A stretch of 64,000 nucleotides of DNA from Artemia franciscana (taxonomy: Eukaryota; Arthropoda; Branchiopoda; Anostraca; Artemiidae): the NCBI RefSeq assembly GCF_032884065.1, contig NW_027062617.1, positions 806,001 through 870,000 of the forward strand, read 5' to 3'. Below, in pieces: positions 23,640 through 36,245 of this stretch. The notes under the pieces were generated by a model that was not told the DNA's origin, did no database searches, and was given only the letters and a program-made list of their open reading frames with translations. Position numbers and translations under genes: made by a program. Positions within the stretch are counted from its first letter, which is position 1. Each line of letters opens with the position of its first letter.

Positions 23640-24449
23640 AGAAATACAATCAGAAGGAGGGGAAGAGAATTGGTAGCAAGAGCAGTGGTACCCACCGGGC
23701 GTGCTCCTCAAATTGCGAGGACAAGGTAGTCAACTTCTTACGCTTCCCTCGCTTCTCTCGTAAATAAACCACCATTAAAATGTCGGTTTCGATACATGTG
23801 TGTCCAGTTTTGAATTTTCTGCAGGGGAATATTACAAAAGAAAAAGATAGAGCTATCAAGATTGCTTCAAAATTTTCGCAAAAGATGCGATAAAGCAGGC
23901 ACAGGATGTGTGCAAAATTTCCTTGAAATTTGATATTCTTTGAATAAAATAGTAATATACATGTCTGACAAACAGTCAGCAGCTGCTACTGTTGCTGAAA
24001 TACAAAACACGCTAAATATTCGAGCGAAGGTTATGTGGCACAAGTATGCCGGCATTATTAGGATGGATGATGCTGCCCAAATACCCGCTCTTGTTAGAAG
24101 TGTGAACAGTGCAACCCGATTCGGTAATAAGACCACATTCCAGTTAAAATTCATATCGAAAGATGAATTAGATTGTGCCGTTAGACACAGAATCAAGATT
24201 GAATATGGTTTACATCGAGTTACGTTGCCTATCAAGAAACCGATGCATTGCCAAGATTTTCAAGGTTTTGGTCATTTTGCTAGAGGTTGCTCTAATCCAA
24301 CTAAATGCAGCAAATGTGCCGGTAATCATAGCAACCGTGACAGGAGCTGTCAGGTGCTGTCCTTAACCTGTTCTATCTGTGGGGCAGTCATCGAAGCAAA
24401 ACACCTACCTGTTCGAGGGCCTGATGTTAGAAATGAAACTATGAGCTGA
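23640..24449 (+). pseudogene. LINE ORF1 (gag-like, zinc knuckles), CR1/Jockey type, decayed
   Basis: The open stretch 23940-24449 encodes a nucleic-acid-binding ORF1-like protein. An N-terminal part ('KQSAAATVAEIQ', 'IRAKVMWHKYAGIIRMDDAAQIPALV') is followed by 'GLHRVTLPIKKP' and two Cys/His clusters: 'MHCQDFQGFGHFARGC' (second Cys replaced by Phe) and 'KCSKCAGNHSNRDRSC'. This order is typical of Jockey/CR1/I-clade ORF1 proteins, which coat the element RNA. The true start is lost: upstream coding traces (23780-23940) are broken by stops and frame changes. It is followed in the same orientation by endonuclease and RT traces. Confidence 0.75.
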
Positions 24450-24499
24450 GTGTGTTAATATGGGCTCTAGTCCTAATGAAATAATTTTTATATTTTTTA

Positions 24500-26045
24500 A
24501 GAATATTAATGGGCCCAGGAGAAATTAAGAACTCTTGAAGATCTCTTATTTATGCATGATATTGTCTGTTTAGTTGAAAACTTGCTCAATTTAGATGATT
24601 CTCCGATGTTGGAAGTTTCTTCTTACCGCTTTATTTTTAATTAGACCAGCTAAAACTACTACTTCCTGTCTATCTGTCACCTTATTAGTCACTGTAAATA
24701 AGAAGTTTAGTTATAGTTGTCTTAAATCTAGAGATCTATACTCGCACTTGATTTGAGTAGTATTGTTCTTTTATGTGTTTTATATTGCAACTAATTATCG
24801 AAATTCTACATCTAGCCAACAATATGCGTCGGCTTGTGTGTTCGTGTCAAAATTACTGCATAAAGTTAAGTCATCAAATAAATCGCTCGTCATATGTGGT
24901 GACTTCAATTCAGACCTCAAAAATATTGTTGAATATTTTACACATTTGCTCCTTTCTTCAATGCCAAGTGACACAATTTTGCTTTCAAAGTCCAAATCTT
25001 TCTCTTGCGTTCACCATTCTGGTTCCACTTCCGATCTTGATTTTGTTCTATCAAATATTCTGGAGCTTCGGTATTCCATTGTTGGCAAATCTGATGAAAT
25101 GTTAACAAGCGACCGGTTACATTTAAAGTTCTGTATGCATTTATTTATTCCACAAATCAGTCAACAGCTTCAGTGGTTTTGGAAGATGTATTGGAATAAT
25201 ATTGATAAACCAGTATATCAATAAGTTGTGGATTATGCTGTCTAAAATCAAAATTCTTTTTCACATTCTTTTTACAACGCTGAAGGGCAGCAGTCTTGAT
25301 TTAGATTACTATCTTACTGAGATTACTCATTCGATCAAAGTGGCTACCTCAATGACAGCACCGTCTGAGAGAATTAGGGTTGGAACAAGGAAAAGGGGCT
25401 TGAGCGATGACCCAGTACTACACCTCGTAAAGAACCGTCGAAATTTGGTTTGAGATCTGGGTGGATTGTTATCGTCCAAGATCTGATTTGATTAATACGA
25501 TTATTAAATCGACTAAAAAAGAGTACCAGAAAGCTGTACTGTTCATCAAGAGACGGCAAGTATCTATTCTGTCTCGTGTTATCCGAAATCATCCGTAGCT
25601 ACAATGGAGTCAAAGTTCACTTCATTGTCTCGATCATGCTCTAAAACTATTGAAAAAACTTCCTGGGAAAATACTTCTCCTTGTTATTCTCTGATAGCTC
25701 CCTACCACTGAACACCACTTTTCGGCAAATTTTCTTTCACCATTTTTTCAACTAGATCATTGCCGAAATCTTGTTTCTATCATGCCATCGTTGGTTCTTA
25801 CGCCAATTTGTATCCTAGAAAAAGGCAAAGCTCCAGGTTCTGATGGACTAACCTGATTATTTGATTTATGGTACCACAAAACTAGTCGAGCATATGGCTT
25901 TAATTTTTTAAGTTTGTATTGTGTAGCAATTCGTACTGATTGCACTATACGAGGGCACTGTGACGTTTGTTCCAAAAGAGAATAAGAGCCCTGTAGATTT
26001 GTGACTTTTATCGTCCAAATAAGGTTTGTTCAGTTATTCCACCTA
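24500..26045 (+). pseudogene. LINE ORF2 remnant: APE endonuclease and start of reverse transcriptase
   Basis: Successive conserved pieces in shifting frames. 'LEDLLFMHDIVCLVENLL' (24530-24590) and 'SLVICGDFNSDLKN' (24885-24925, the GDFN motif) with 'STSDLDFVLSN' (25030-25060) are the APE-type endonuclease. 'VGTRKRGLSDDPV' to 'STKKEYQKAVLFIKRR' (25380-25560) is the linker, 'ILEKGKAPGSDGLT' (25810-25850) the RT N-terminal motif, and 'GTVTFVPKENKSPVDL' (25960-26000) the next RT block. Many stops and frameshifts make it an old copy. The catalytic RT region is absent because the element is cut at about 26045, where the foldback arm begins. Confidence 0.75.
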
Positions 26046-26049
26046 CTTC

Positions 26050-26455
26050 TCATCATTCCTAAGTCATTTTCGACATGTTTTATATACTTCGATATCCGAT
26101 TCCGGTCTCCCCATTTCTGAACCCAGTTACGACGGTTCCACCTTCGATTCTACTGGCTTCCACACCGGTTCAACCAAATCCAGTTCCCACTGTGCCCCCT
26201 CCGATCCCAACTCCAAATCTGGCTCTGATTGCATTAGATTTTTATTTTCCAATTCTGACCTCCGATTCCAAAATTTTGATCCTGTCAATTCCACTTCAAG
26301 TTCCATCGATTCAAAGGTTTTACATGCGGCTGCTTCCATAGTAATCTAAAGATGCAAATGACTCCCTTCTGGCACAAAGTATCTCATCTAAGGGTTTTAT
26401 TCAGCCTTTTGTCCCTCAAAAATGTATTCATAAACTGAAAATGACTATTGTTTTA
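26050..26455 (+). repeat. Left outer arm of foldback element
   Basis: Non-tandem end segment, diverged but collinear with the reverse complement of 34486-34890. A Pro/Ser-rich frame (26075-26341) has a partial counterpart in the other arm (34519-34710, minus; both contain 'SIPLQV'), but both are broken and coding origin is uncertain. Confidence 0.65.
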
Positions 26456-27880
26456 TCTGAACTTGTTTCGTGCTGATTTTTCTTCGTGAAACTTGTTGCA
26501 TGTTGATTTTTCACTTCTTGAAACATGTAAATTGATTTTAGTTTCCTATTCTTGAAACTTGTAAATTGATTTTTCTCATCGTGAAACTGATTTTGATCCT
26601 GGAAATTATTATGTTTTTGTTTGTGAAACTTGTGGCATGTTGATTTTTCTCTTGGTGAAACACATTACCTTTTCCCCTCGTGAAACTGATTATGTTTATG
26701 AAATTTGTTGTGTTCTGATATTCCTCTACGAGATTTGTTGCATGTTGATTTTTTCTTCGTTAAACTTGTATATTGATTTTTCTCCTCGTGAAACGGATTT
26801 CGTTCATGGAGCCTGGTACGTACTGACTCTTGTTCGTGGAAATTGTTGCATGCAAATTTGTTTGCGAAAATTTATGACTGTTGATTTTTCACTTCGTGAA
26901 AATTATACATTGGGTTTTCCCTCGTGAAACTGATTTTTTCATGGAACTTGTCACATGCTGGTTTTTCACTCATGGAAATTGCTACGTCCTCGTTTTTGAT
27001 CATGAAACTTGCTGCATGTTGATTTTTCTCTTCGTGAAACTATATTGATTTTTAACGATTATGATCATAAAACTCACTCCGTGCTGATTTTTTCCGTTCG
27101 TGGAACTTACTGCCTGCTAATTTTTGTTTCTGAAACACGTTGCATGTTTATTTTTCTCTTTGTCAAACTTGTTTTTATTGACTTTTCTCCTCGTGTTGAT
27201 TTTTTTGTGTGTGAAAATTTTTGCATGTTGATTTTTTTTTCTTCTTGAATCTTGTGCTTTGATTTTTATCCCTGTGAAATCGATATTGCTCCTGGAACTT
27301 GTTTCGTACTGATTTTTATCCATGGAGATTGTTTCTTGCTGGTTTTTGTTCGTGGAACTTGTTATTGTGCATTGATTTTTCTCTCGTTAAACTGATTTTG
27401 TACATTGAATTTATTGTTTTCCGACCATTTGTTCGCGAAACTTGTTGCAAGTTGGATTTTCTCTTCTTGAAACTCGTAAATTAATTTTTTTTCGCCGTGA
27501 AACTGATTTTGTTCCTGGAACTTGTTGCGTTCTGATTTTTTTGTTCGTGAAACTTGTTGAATTTTCATTTTTATTTTCGTGAAGGTTGTACATCGATTTT
27601 TCTACTTGTGAAACTGATTTTGATCATAAAACTTGATGCATGCTGATTTTTGTTTGTGGAACTTGTTACATGTTGATTTTTCTCTTTGTGAAACTTGTAC
27701 ATTGATTTTGCTTCTTGCAAAACTGATTTTTTGTTTCGCGGAATTCGTTGCCTTTCGATTTTTTTTCATGGAAATTGTTGCTTACTGATTTTTTCGTAAA
27801 ATTTGTTGCATATTCATTTTTGTCTTCCTGACACTTGCACATTAATCTTTCTCCTCGTGAAATGATTTTGTTTAAGGCCT
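26456..27880 (-). repeat. Foldback subterminal repeats, left block
   Basis: Degenerate ~30-bp units such as 'cgtgaaactgattttg', 'cttgttgcatgttgattttt' and 'ctcctcgtgaaac'. These are the reverse complement of the units at 28080-34485. About four units form a ~109-bp higher-order period. Confidence 0.85.
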
Positions 27881-27884
27881 TGTA

Positions 27885-28078
27885 GTGGGTTAAGTAAGGT
27901 TTTGGGGACTGTACCAAGCGTGGCGAAACATAAGCGTAACCTACATATGGTAGGTTTACTTACGTTAGGTTAGATAACACGTCACCTAGCCTAGCGTCAC
28001 CTAACCTACCATGTTTAGGTAAGGTGTAGGTACCGCCACGTTTGGTACCATCCTCTAAGCGCAACCTAACCTACTGTA
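27885..28078. repeat. Central hairpin of foldback element
   Basis: A ~190-bp segment unlike the flanking repeats. It is internally palindromic: 'GTACCAAGCGTGGCG' (about 27917) pairs with 'CGCCACGTTTGGTACC' (about 28034). 'GTTAGGTTA' and 'TAACCTAACCTAC' motifs lie on both sides. It may be a small inverted-repeat transposon sitting at the centre, or the remaining loop of the foldback. Confidence 0.7.
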
Positions 28079-28079
28079 A

Positions 28080-31000
28080 GCTCCATGAACAAAATCTGTC
28101 TAAAGAGGAGAAAAAATGCGCAAATTTCACGAAACGAAAAATCAATATGCAACAAGTTTCCAGAACAAAAATCAGCACACAAAAAGTTCCAAAAACTAAA
28201 TCAATACACAGCAAGTTCCATGAACAAAAACTGTTCCATGAGTAAAAAAAATCAATGTACAAGTTTCACGAAGAGAAACATCAACATGCTATAAGTTCTA
28301 AGAATAAAAATCAGCATGGAATATGCTCGATGAAAACAAATAAGCAGGCAATAGGCTCGATAAACAAAATCAGTTTCACGTAGAGAAAAATCAATGTACA
28401 AGTTTCACTGAGAGAAGAATCAACATGCCACAAGTTTTAAGAACAGAAATTAGCGCGCAACAAGTTCCACGAAAAAAATCAGCACATGACAAGTTCTATG
28501 AACAAAATAAGTTGTACGATAAAAAAAATCCTCATGCAACGAATTTAATTAACAAAATGAGCACGCAACAAGTTAAAAGAACAAAAACCAGTACACAATA
28601 AGTCCTGGGAACAGAATCAGTTTCATAAGGAGAAGAAATCAGTTTCACGAAGAGCGAAATCAACATGCAAAAAGTTTTACGAACAAAAATCAGAATGCAA
28701 AGCGCAGTTCCATGAGCAAAATCAGTTTCACAAGGAGAAAAATCAATGTACAATGGTCACGAATATAAAAATCATCTTGTAGCAAATTTCACAAGCAAAA
28801 ATCAGGACACAGCAAACTCCATGAAATAAATCAGCATGTAATGAGTTCCATTAACAAATTCCGTTTGACAAGGAGAAAAATCAATACACAAATTTCACGA
28901 AAATAAATCATCATGCAGCAAGTTTCACAAACATAAATCAGGACGCAGTAAGTTCCATGAACGAAAAATAAGCAAGCAAGTTCTTTGAGCAATATTAGTT
29001 TCACGAGGAGAAAATCCATGATCATATTTCACGAAGATAAAAATCAATGTGCAACAGTTTTGTGAACAAAATTTAGCATGAAAAAAGTTCCACGAACGAA
29101 AATCAGCACACAATACACAATAGGTTCCATTAACAGAATAAATAGGCAACAAGTTCCTTAAACAAAGATTTTGTCATGAGGAGAAAAATCAATGAAAAAG
29201 TTTCACGAAGAGAAAAATAAACATGAAGATTTTTTCACGAACAAAAAATCAGCACACAATATGTTTCATGAACAAAATTAGTTTCACAAGGAGACAAAAT
29301 CAATGTACAAGTTTCACTAAGAGAACAATGAATATGTAACAAGTTTCAAGAACGAAAACTAGCACCCAGCAAGTTCCACCAAAAACGAAAATCAGCAAGG
29401 AACAAGTCCGATGAACAAAATCATTTTCATGAGGAAAAAAATCCCTCTAAAGTCTAAACGAAGAGAAAAAGCCAACGCGCAACAAGTTTGATGAACAAAA
29501 ATCTGGACACAAAAGTTCCATGAACGAGGAGAAAAACCACAATTTCCTGAGGAGAAAAATCACTGTAAAATCCAAACAAAGAGAAAAATCCAACTTGCAA
29601 CAAGTTTCATGAACAAAAACCAGGACACAAAAGTTCCACTAACGAGAAAAATCAGCATCCAGTGAGTTTCATGAGCAAAATCAGTTTCACAAGGAGAAAA
29701 ATCAGAGTACTGGTGTCACAAAGAGATAAATCAACATGCAGCAATTTCCATAAACAATAATCAGGATGCAGTAAGTTCCATAAACACAAAAGTAGCAAGC
29801 AGCAAGTTCCATGAACAAAATCAGTTTCAGAAGGAACAAATTAATGTAGAAGTTTCACGAAGAAAAAATCAATATGCATTAACTTCCACGAACAAAATTC
29901 AGCACGCAAAAGTTTCCATGAACAAAATCAGTTTCACGAGGAGAAAACCAATGTACAAGTTTCACGAAGAGAAAAATCACCCTGAATTAAATTTCACGAA
30001 GAAAGATCAGCACGCAAAAGGTTCCTTGAATAACATAAGTACCAAAAGGAGAAAAATCAATTTATAAGTTTCATGAAGAGTAAAATCAACATGCAACAAG
30101 TTTCACGAACAAAAACCCAAAATAAAAACAAATCTACGAACAAAAATCAGCAGGCTACACGTTCCTTTAGCAAAATCATTTTCACGAGGGAAAAATCAAC
30201 TTACAGGTTTCACGAAGAGAAAAATCAATATGTAACTAGATTAATGAACAAAAATCAGCAAATAACAATTTCCTCGAGGAAAATTAGCTCGCAACAAGTT
30301 CCTTGAAACAAATAAGTTTCACCAAGAGAAAAATCAATGTAGAAATTTACGATGAGATAAATCAATATGAAACAAGTTTCACCAACGAAAAAAAAACAGT
30401 GTGCAATATGTCCCAGGAACAAAAATCAATACAAAAGCAAATTCATGAACAAAGTCAGTTCCGTGAGGAGATTATTCAATGTAAGAGTTTCAAAAAGAGT
30501 AATTATCAAAGGAAACAGGTTTCACGAACATAAACAAACATATAATAAGTTTGATGAACAAAATATCAACAAACAACAAGTTCCACCAACAAAAATTATC
30601 ACTCGACAAGTTCCATGAACAAATTCAGTTTCATAATTAGAAAAATCAATGCACAAGTTTCGAGAAGAGAAAGATCATCATGGAAAGGGTTTCGAAAACA
30701 AAAATCAGTACGCCACAAATTCGACGAATAAAAATAAGCATACAAAAAGTTCCATTAACAGAATCAGTTTCAAGGGGAGAGAAAAAAAATCAGCGTACAA
30801 GTTTCATGAAGAGAAAAATCAACAGGCAATAATTTTTCTAACAAAAATCAGCAAAAAATAAGTTCTACAAACAAAATCACCACGTAACAAGTTCCTTGAA
30901 CAGAAACTGCTTCATGTGAAGAAAAATAAACGCACAAGTTTCACAAAGAGAAAAATCAACGTACATCCAAATTTCACGAGCAAAAATCAGTAAGAAACAG

Positions 31001-34000
31001 GTTCCACGAACAAAAATCAGCCCGGAATAATTTTCATCAACAAAATCAGTTTCACGAAAAGAAAAATCAATTTACAACTTTTACGAAGAGAAAAATCAAC
31101 ATGCAACCAGTTTTAAGAGCAAAGTTCAGCTCACAACAACTTCCGCAAAAATAAATCAGAACACAACAAGTTCCATTAACAAAATCAGTTTCCCGAGGAA
31201 AGATAAAAATCAAAATGCTACAAGTTTCATAAACGAAAAATCCGCATGAAACAAGTTCCACGAGCAAAAATCAGCACACAACAGGTGCCATAAACAAAGT
31301 TGGTTTCACAAGGAGGAAAATCAACAAACAAGAAGTCCACAATAAGTTCAATGTACAAAAAGTGTTTCTTGAAGAGAAAAAGAGTTTCTCGAAAGGAAAA
31401 TGAACATGCAACATGTTTCATGAACAAAAAATCAGCACACAGCAAGTTTCATGAACAAAATCAGTTTTGTAAAGAGAGAGAAAATCAATTCACTGATTTC
31501 ACGAAGAGAAAAATCAACATGCAACATGTTTCAAAAACAAAAGCAAGCACGCAGCAAGTTCCACCGACAAAAAAATCAGCCAGCAACGATTTCTATGTAC
31601 AAAACCAGGTTCACGAGGAGAAAAATCACCGTAAAAGTTAAACGAAGAGATAAAATCTACCTGCAACAGGTTTCATGAACAAAAATTAGGACACAGCAAG
31701 TTCCACGTATGAAAGAAATCAGCACCCAATGAGTTCCAAGAACAAAACCAGCTTCCTGAGGCGAAAAATCAAAGTACAAGTTTCAAAAGAGAAAAATCAA
31801 CATTCAGCAAGCTTCAAGAATCAAAATCAGGACGCAGCAAGTGGCATGAACAAAAAATAAGCACACAACAAGTTACACGAGTAAAATCAGTCTTACGAGG
31901 AAAAAATAAATGTACAAGTTCCACGAAGACAAAATTCAACTTGCCTCAAGTTTCACGAACAAAACTCAGAAAGCAACGAGTTCTACAAATAAAAATCAGC
32001 ACAAAAAAGGTTCCATAGGTTAGATCAGTTTCACGATGTGGGAAAACAATATACAAGTTTCACGAAGAGAAAAAACAACACGCAACAAATTTCACAAAGA
32101 AATATCAGCACGGAACAAGTCCTACGAACAAAACTCAGCACGCAACTGATTCCATGTATAAATTCAGTTTCAGGAGGAGAAAAATCAATGTAAAAGTTTC
32201 ACGAGGAGAAAAAATAAGATGCAACAAGTTTCACGAACAAAAATCAGCATGAAGCAAGTTCCAGGAGCAGTATCATTTTCATGAGGAGAAAAATCAATGT
32301 ACAAGCGCCAAGAAGAGAAACATCAAGATGCTAAAAGATTCATAGACAAAACTCAGCAAACAACAAGTTCCACGAACAAAAATTAGCTCGCTACAAGTTC
32401 CATGCAGGAAAAAAGAAAAGAATGTCAAAATGCAAGTTTTACGATGATAAAAATCAATATGCAAGAAGTTTCACGAACAAAACGAGCAGTATACAGTAAG
32501 TTCGAGGGACAAAAACTAACAAGCAAGAAGTTTCATTAACTGAATCATCTTAGATAAAGGAATTACTTCAGTATAAGGATGAGATGGAAGAATTTAATCT
32601 GAGTTACCGCTAAAAGTTTATTTTTACATTTTTTAGATAGCAAGAGTATTCATGAGCTAATTTTTATCAGTTTCGTAAGGAGAGAAATCAATTGTCAAGT
32701 TTCTAGAAAATGAAAAATCAGCATGCAAAAGGTTTCACGAGCGAAAATCAGCATGTAAAGAGTTTCATGAACAGAAAATCAACACGCAACCAGTTCCATG
32801 AACAAAATAAGCTTCTCGGGAAAAAAAAATTAATGAACAAGTTTCAGAGAAAAATCAACATGCAACAAGTTTCAAGAACAGAAAATCGCACGTAACAAGT
32901 TCCACGAAAAAAATTCAGCACGCAGCAAGTTCTACGAACCAAAACTAGGACGCCATAAGTTCCATGAAGAGAATCAGTTTCACGATGAAAAAATCAATAT
33001 GCAAGATCGAGAATAGATAAATCATCATGGAACAAGTTTTGCGAAAAAAAAATCAGCACGCAACAAGCTCCACGAACTAAAATCAGCATACAAGAAGTTC
33101 AATGACAATAATCAGTATCACAAGGAGATAAGATCAGTATAAAATTCTTACGATGAGAAAAATCAATATACAAGAAGTTTCACAAACAATAAGAAATCAG
33201 CACACAATAATTTCCAAGAACAAAAACCAACAAACAAGAAGCTTCATGAGCAAAATCAGTTTCATGAGGAGAAAATCAATGTACAAGTTTCACAAAGAAA
33301 AATATCAGCCTAAATCAGTTTTATGAAGAAACTCGGCATGCAAAAATCAATTTACAAGTTTCACGGAGCGAAAAACAATAAGTAACAAGTTTTGGAAGGT
33401 GACAGATCTCATGAAGAAAATAAGTTTCACGAGGTGAAAAGTCAATATACAAGTTCCACCAGGAGAAAAATTAAAAGCAAAAATGTCAAGAAGAAAAATC
33501 TGTATGCAACATGGTCTACGATAAAAAATGAGCAGTCAACAAGTTTCATGTACAAAATCAGTTGAAAAACCAATGTACAAGTTTCGCCAAGGGAAAACTC
33601 AACATGCAATGAGTTTCACGAACATAAATCAGCACACAATATGTTTCACTAATGAATATCAACACACAACAAATTTCATGAGCAAAATCATTTTCATGAT
33701 GGGCGAAATCAATGCACAAGCTTCACAAAGAGAAAACTCAAGATGCAACTACTTTCAGGCACAAAAATCAATGCAAAACAAGTTTCACGAACAAAAGATC
33801 AGCTCACAACAGGTTCCTTGAAAAAATTCAGCTTCACGAGGAGAAAAAGTAATGTATATTTTGTACGATGAGAAAAGTCAATATGCAAAAAGTTTCATGA
33901 AAAAAAAATTTTCAAGGACGAAAATCATCAAGCAAGAAGTTCCATAAACAAAATCATTTTCTGAGAAGAAATATCAATGTACAAGTATCACGAAGAGAAA

Positions 34001-34485
34001 AAATAACATGCAAAAATTTTCGCGACCAAAAATCAGCATACACCGAGTTCCGCGAACGCAATCAGCACACAGCTAGTTCCGTGAACAGAATCAATTTCAC
34101 GAGGAGAAAAACCAATGTACAAGTTTCAGGAAGAGAAAAAAACTTGCGACAAGTTTAAAGAAAAAAATCAGCGCTCAACAAGTTTAACAAACAAAAAATC
34201 AGCATGCAGAACTTTTGCATGAACAAAATAAGTTTCACGAGAAGAAAAATGAATGTACAAGCTTCATGAAGAGAAAAGTCAACTTGCAACAAGTTTCAAG
34301 AAAAAAATCGGGACATCAACAGTTCAAAGAACAAAAATTGGCACGCAAGAACTTTCATGAGCAAAATAAGTTTCAAGAGGAGTAAATCAATATTCAAGTT
34401 TCATGAAGAGGAAAATAAATATGAAACAAGTTTCAAGAAGAAAAATCAGCACACAGCAAGTTTCACGAACGAAACTCTCAAGTAA
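28080..34485 (+). repeat. Foldback subterminal repeats, right block
   Basis: 6.4 kb of degenerate ~30-bp units: 'gtttcacgaggagaaaaatc', 'caatgtacaa', 'gtttcacgaagagaaaaatc', 'aacatgcaacaa', 'gtttcacgaacaaaaatcag', 'cacgcaacaagttccatgaa'. Typical order gives a ~109-bp higher-order unit, but with frequent dropped or added sub-units. A ~110-bp non-repeat stretch interrupts it at about 32530-32640. Numerous ORFs ('KFHEQNQF'-like) result from unit lengths near a multiple of 3. Confidence 0.85.
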
Positions 34486-34890
34486 CAAGTTCTAATAAAA
34501 ATAATGGTCATTCTTAGTTTATAGATTGGTTTTTGATGGAGAAAAGGTCGAAATACCCTTAAACATGATATTATGCGCCAGAGGGGTACCATTTGCGAGC
34601 CTAGATAACCACGGAGGCAGCCAAACACAAAAGATAGGAATCAAAAGAACTTGGAGCGGAATTGATGGGATCAGAATTATGGAATCGGAGGGCGGAAGTG
34701 GGAAATCCAAAACTGCAGCAAAACGGAGCCAGGTGTGTATTTGGGCTCGGAGAAGGCATAGTGTAAACTGGAGTTGGTTGAATTTGATTAGAACCCAGCA
34801 GAATCCAAGGTGGAACTACTGTAGATGGGGTCAGAAACGGGAAAAAGAACTGGATATCACTATATTTAAAAAAAGTTCTCTAAGAATGTC
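34486..34890 (-). repeat. Right outer arm of foldback element
   Basis: Reverse-complement counterpart of 26050-26455. The alignment runs into the repeat block on both sides ('agaacttgttacttgagag' against 'tgaacttgtttcgtgctga'). Confidence 0.65.
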
Positions 34891-35765
34891 ATAAGAGTTA
34901 TGAAAGGTACCAGTGGGTCAGTAATGCGGTACGGTGGCGCATTTGTTTCTAAAGGAATGTGTAGTCTTACAAAAAAAACGATTAACATGGATCTTTACTT
35001 TGGCCAAAATGACTGTCCCACAGCGAAGCGGCATTTTCTAGCGTTTTGTGGTGCAAAAACCACGATTCTAGCCAAAGAAATGTCAAAAAGTCCTAATGTG
35101 AAAACTCTGAAATAATCAATTGTTTTAAAATTACCGAAGAAAAACTATCCGTGTATTGAGCCTCCTGTTACAGAGGCAGTGATGGCTCACGGTAGGGCAT
35201 TGGCTTCTAAAGGGGCAGGTAGTCCTAGAAAATAAAGGTTAAAATAGACGTTTAATTTATCCAGAGGGACTATCCCAAATAAAAGTGGTGTTTTTATTCA
35301 TTTCATGGTGGAAAGCAACAATTCAACCTAAATAAAAAAAGTCCAAAAAGGTGTTGTGTGAAACTTCTCAGTTAATCAACTGATTTAGAATTACCAAAAA
35401 CACTATAGGCGCATGGAGCCTCCTGTTTCAGAGACAATAATGCCGTACAGTGGCGCATTGGTTTCTAAGGGCCTAGGGAGTCCTACAAATTAATAGTGAA
35501 CATAGACATAGACTGTTCCATAGCGAAGTGGCGTTTTCAGTCATTTCGTAGTGTAAAACTAAAATTCAAGCTAGAAAAAGGTCAAAAAGCTATTGTGTGA
35601 AAATTCTAAGATGGTCAATTGATTCAGTATTACAAAAGAAACTTCTAACATATTGAGCTTCCTGTTACAGAGGCAGTAATGCCGTACGGTGGCTTTTTGG
35701 TTTCTAAAGGTGCCGGTAATCCTACAAAATAAACGGCAACATAGACATGTATTTTAACGCTTCAC
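34891..35765. repeat. ~245-bp tandem array, about four units
   Basis: Recurring 'gagcctcctgttacagaggc', 'taatgccgtacggtggcgca', 'ttggtttctaaagg', 'agtcctaca', 'actgtcccatagcgaagtgg', 'attcaagctagaaaaagtc' at roughly 34900, 35155, 35415 and 35655. No gene is supported. Confidence 0.75.
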
Positions 35766-36084
35766 ATGAGTGAATGATTCATTTGAAGCTTGAAAAAATC
35801 GTGAACAAAATAGAGCTTCAGCTATTATGGAGAAGGTTCGGTGGCTCTTTGTGTAGGTTAAGGGAGGAGCGTACCTTAGGCGTCAAAAAGTGTGTTTCTA
35901 ATTCTCGGGCTGTCTTCAGTTGAACGTAACCAAATTTCAAGAAATCGGAGAAAATCGATCAAGCGCTTTTGATCGTGTTGGTAGATTCAATTCTGGATAA
36001 AATAAGCATCCCTTTCTATCACCTTGTCTTGTTGCTTCAAAAAGAGAATAAAATCTTTCTAGATATGCGCTGGTGCTGAAGCTT
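35766..36084. other. No recognisable feature
   Basis: Spacer sequence with no structure I can support. Confidence 0.4.
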
Positions 36085-36245
36085 GGTATTTCCAGGTGGA
36101 ATTGGTTGCTTGGGCTCCGGTGGAAGTTGATGCTAGGGGCTCTGTTTGAATCGCTCGCTAAGGTCCCATTGGAATTGGTGTCTTGTCTCCCAGTGGAATT
36201 TGATGTTAGGGAGCCATTGGAATTGCTTCTTAGGGGTGGGAAAGC
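36085..36245. repeat. ~33-bp minisatellite
   Basis: About five units of 'gtggaattggt' + 'tgcttgggctcc'-like sequence. The in-phase unit length makes a repetitive minus-strand ORF (Asn/Ser-rich, 35937-36248) that I do not call as a gene. Confidence 0.6.

Larger units (their letters stand above)
26050..34890. mobile_element. Giant foldback-like inverted-repeat element (~8.8 kb)
   Basis: Left (26050-26455) and right (34486-34890, reversed) ends are homologous to each other. Shared pieces in order include 'ttctgacccc', 'agttccacct.ggattct', 'ggttcaacc', 'cctccgattcc', 'atcaattcc.ctcaagttc', 'ggctgcctcc', 'taagggt', 'ataaactgaa.atga' and 'gaacttgtt'. Inside, each arm consists of ~30-bp repeats, in opposite orientation on the two sides (26456-27880 and 28080-34485), meeting at a hairpin (27885-28078). 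This layout, long inverted arms built from short tandem repeats, is that of foldback elements such as Drosophila FB. No transposase is visible. Arm lengths are very unequal (1.4 kb and 6.4 kb). All ORFs inside are repeat artefacts. Confidence 0.65.

Noticed and set aside
27885..28078. Interstitial telomere array
   Set aside because: Only a few isolated TTAGGTTA-like motifs, not a run of TTAGG units.
28080..34485. CRISPR-like appearance: short repeats with variable spacers over 6 kb
   Set aside because: Units are degenerate, not identical, the 'spacers' are themselves repeats, the array has a mirror-image partner at 26456-27880, and the DNA is eukaryotic with no cas genes.
26456..34485. Many 60-110-residue ORFs rich in Lys/Asn/Gln or Phe/Leu/Cys
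   Set aside because: They are translations of the ~30-bp repeat in several frames and on both strands, with no constant start, stop or domain.
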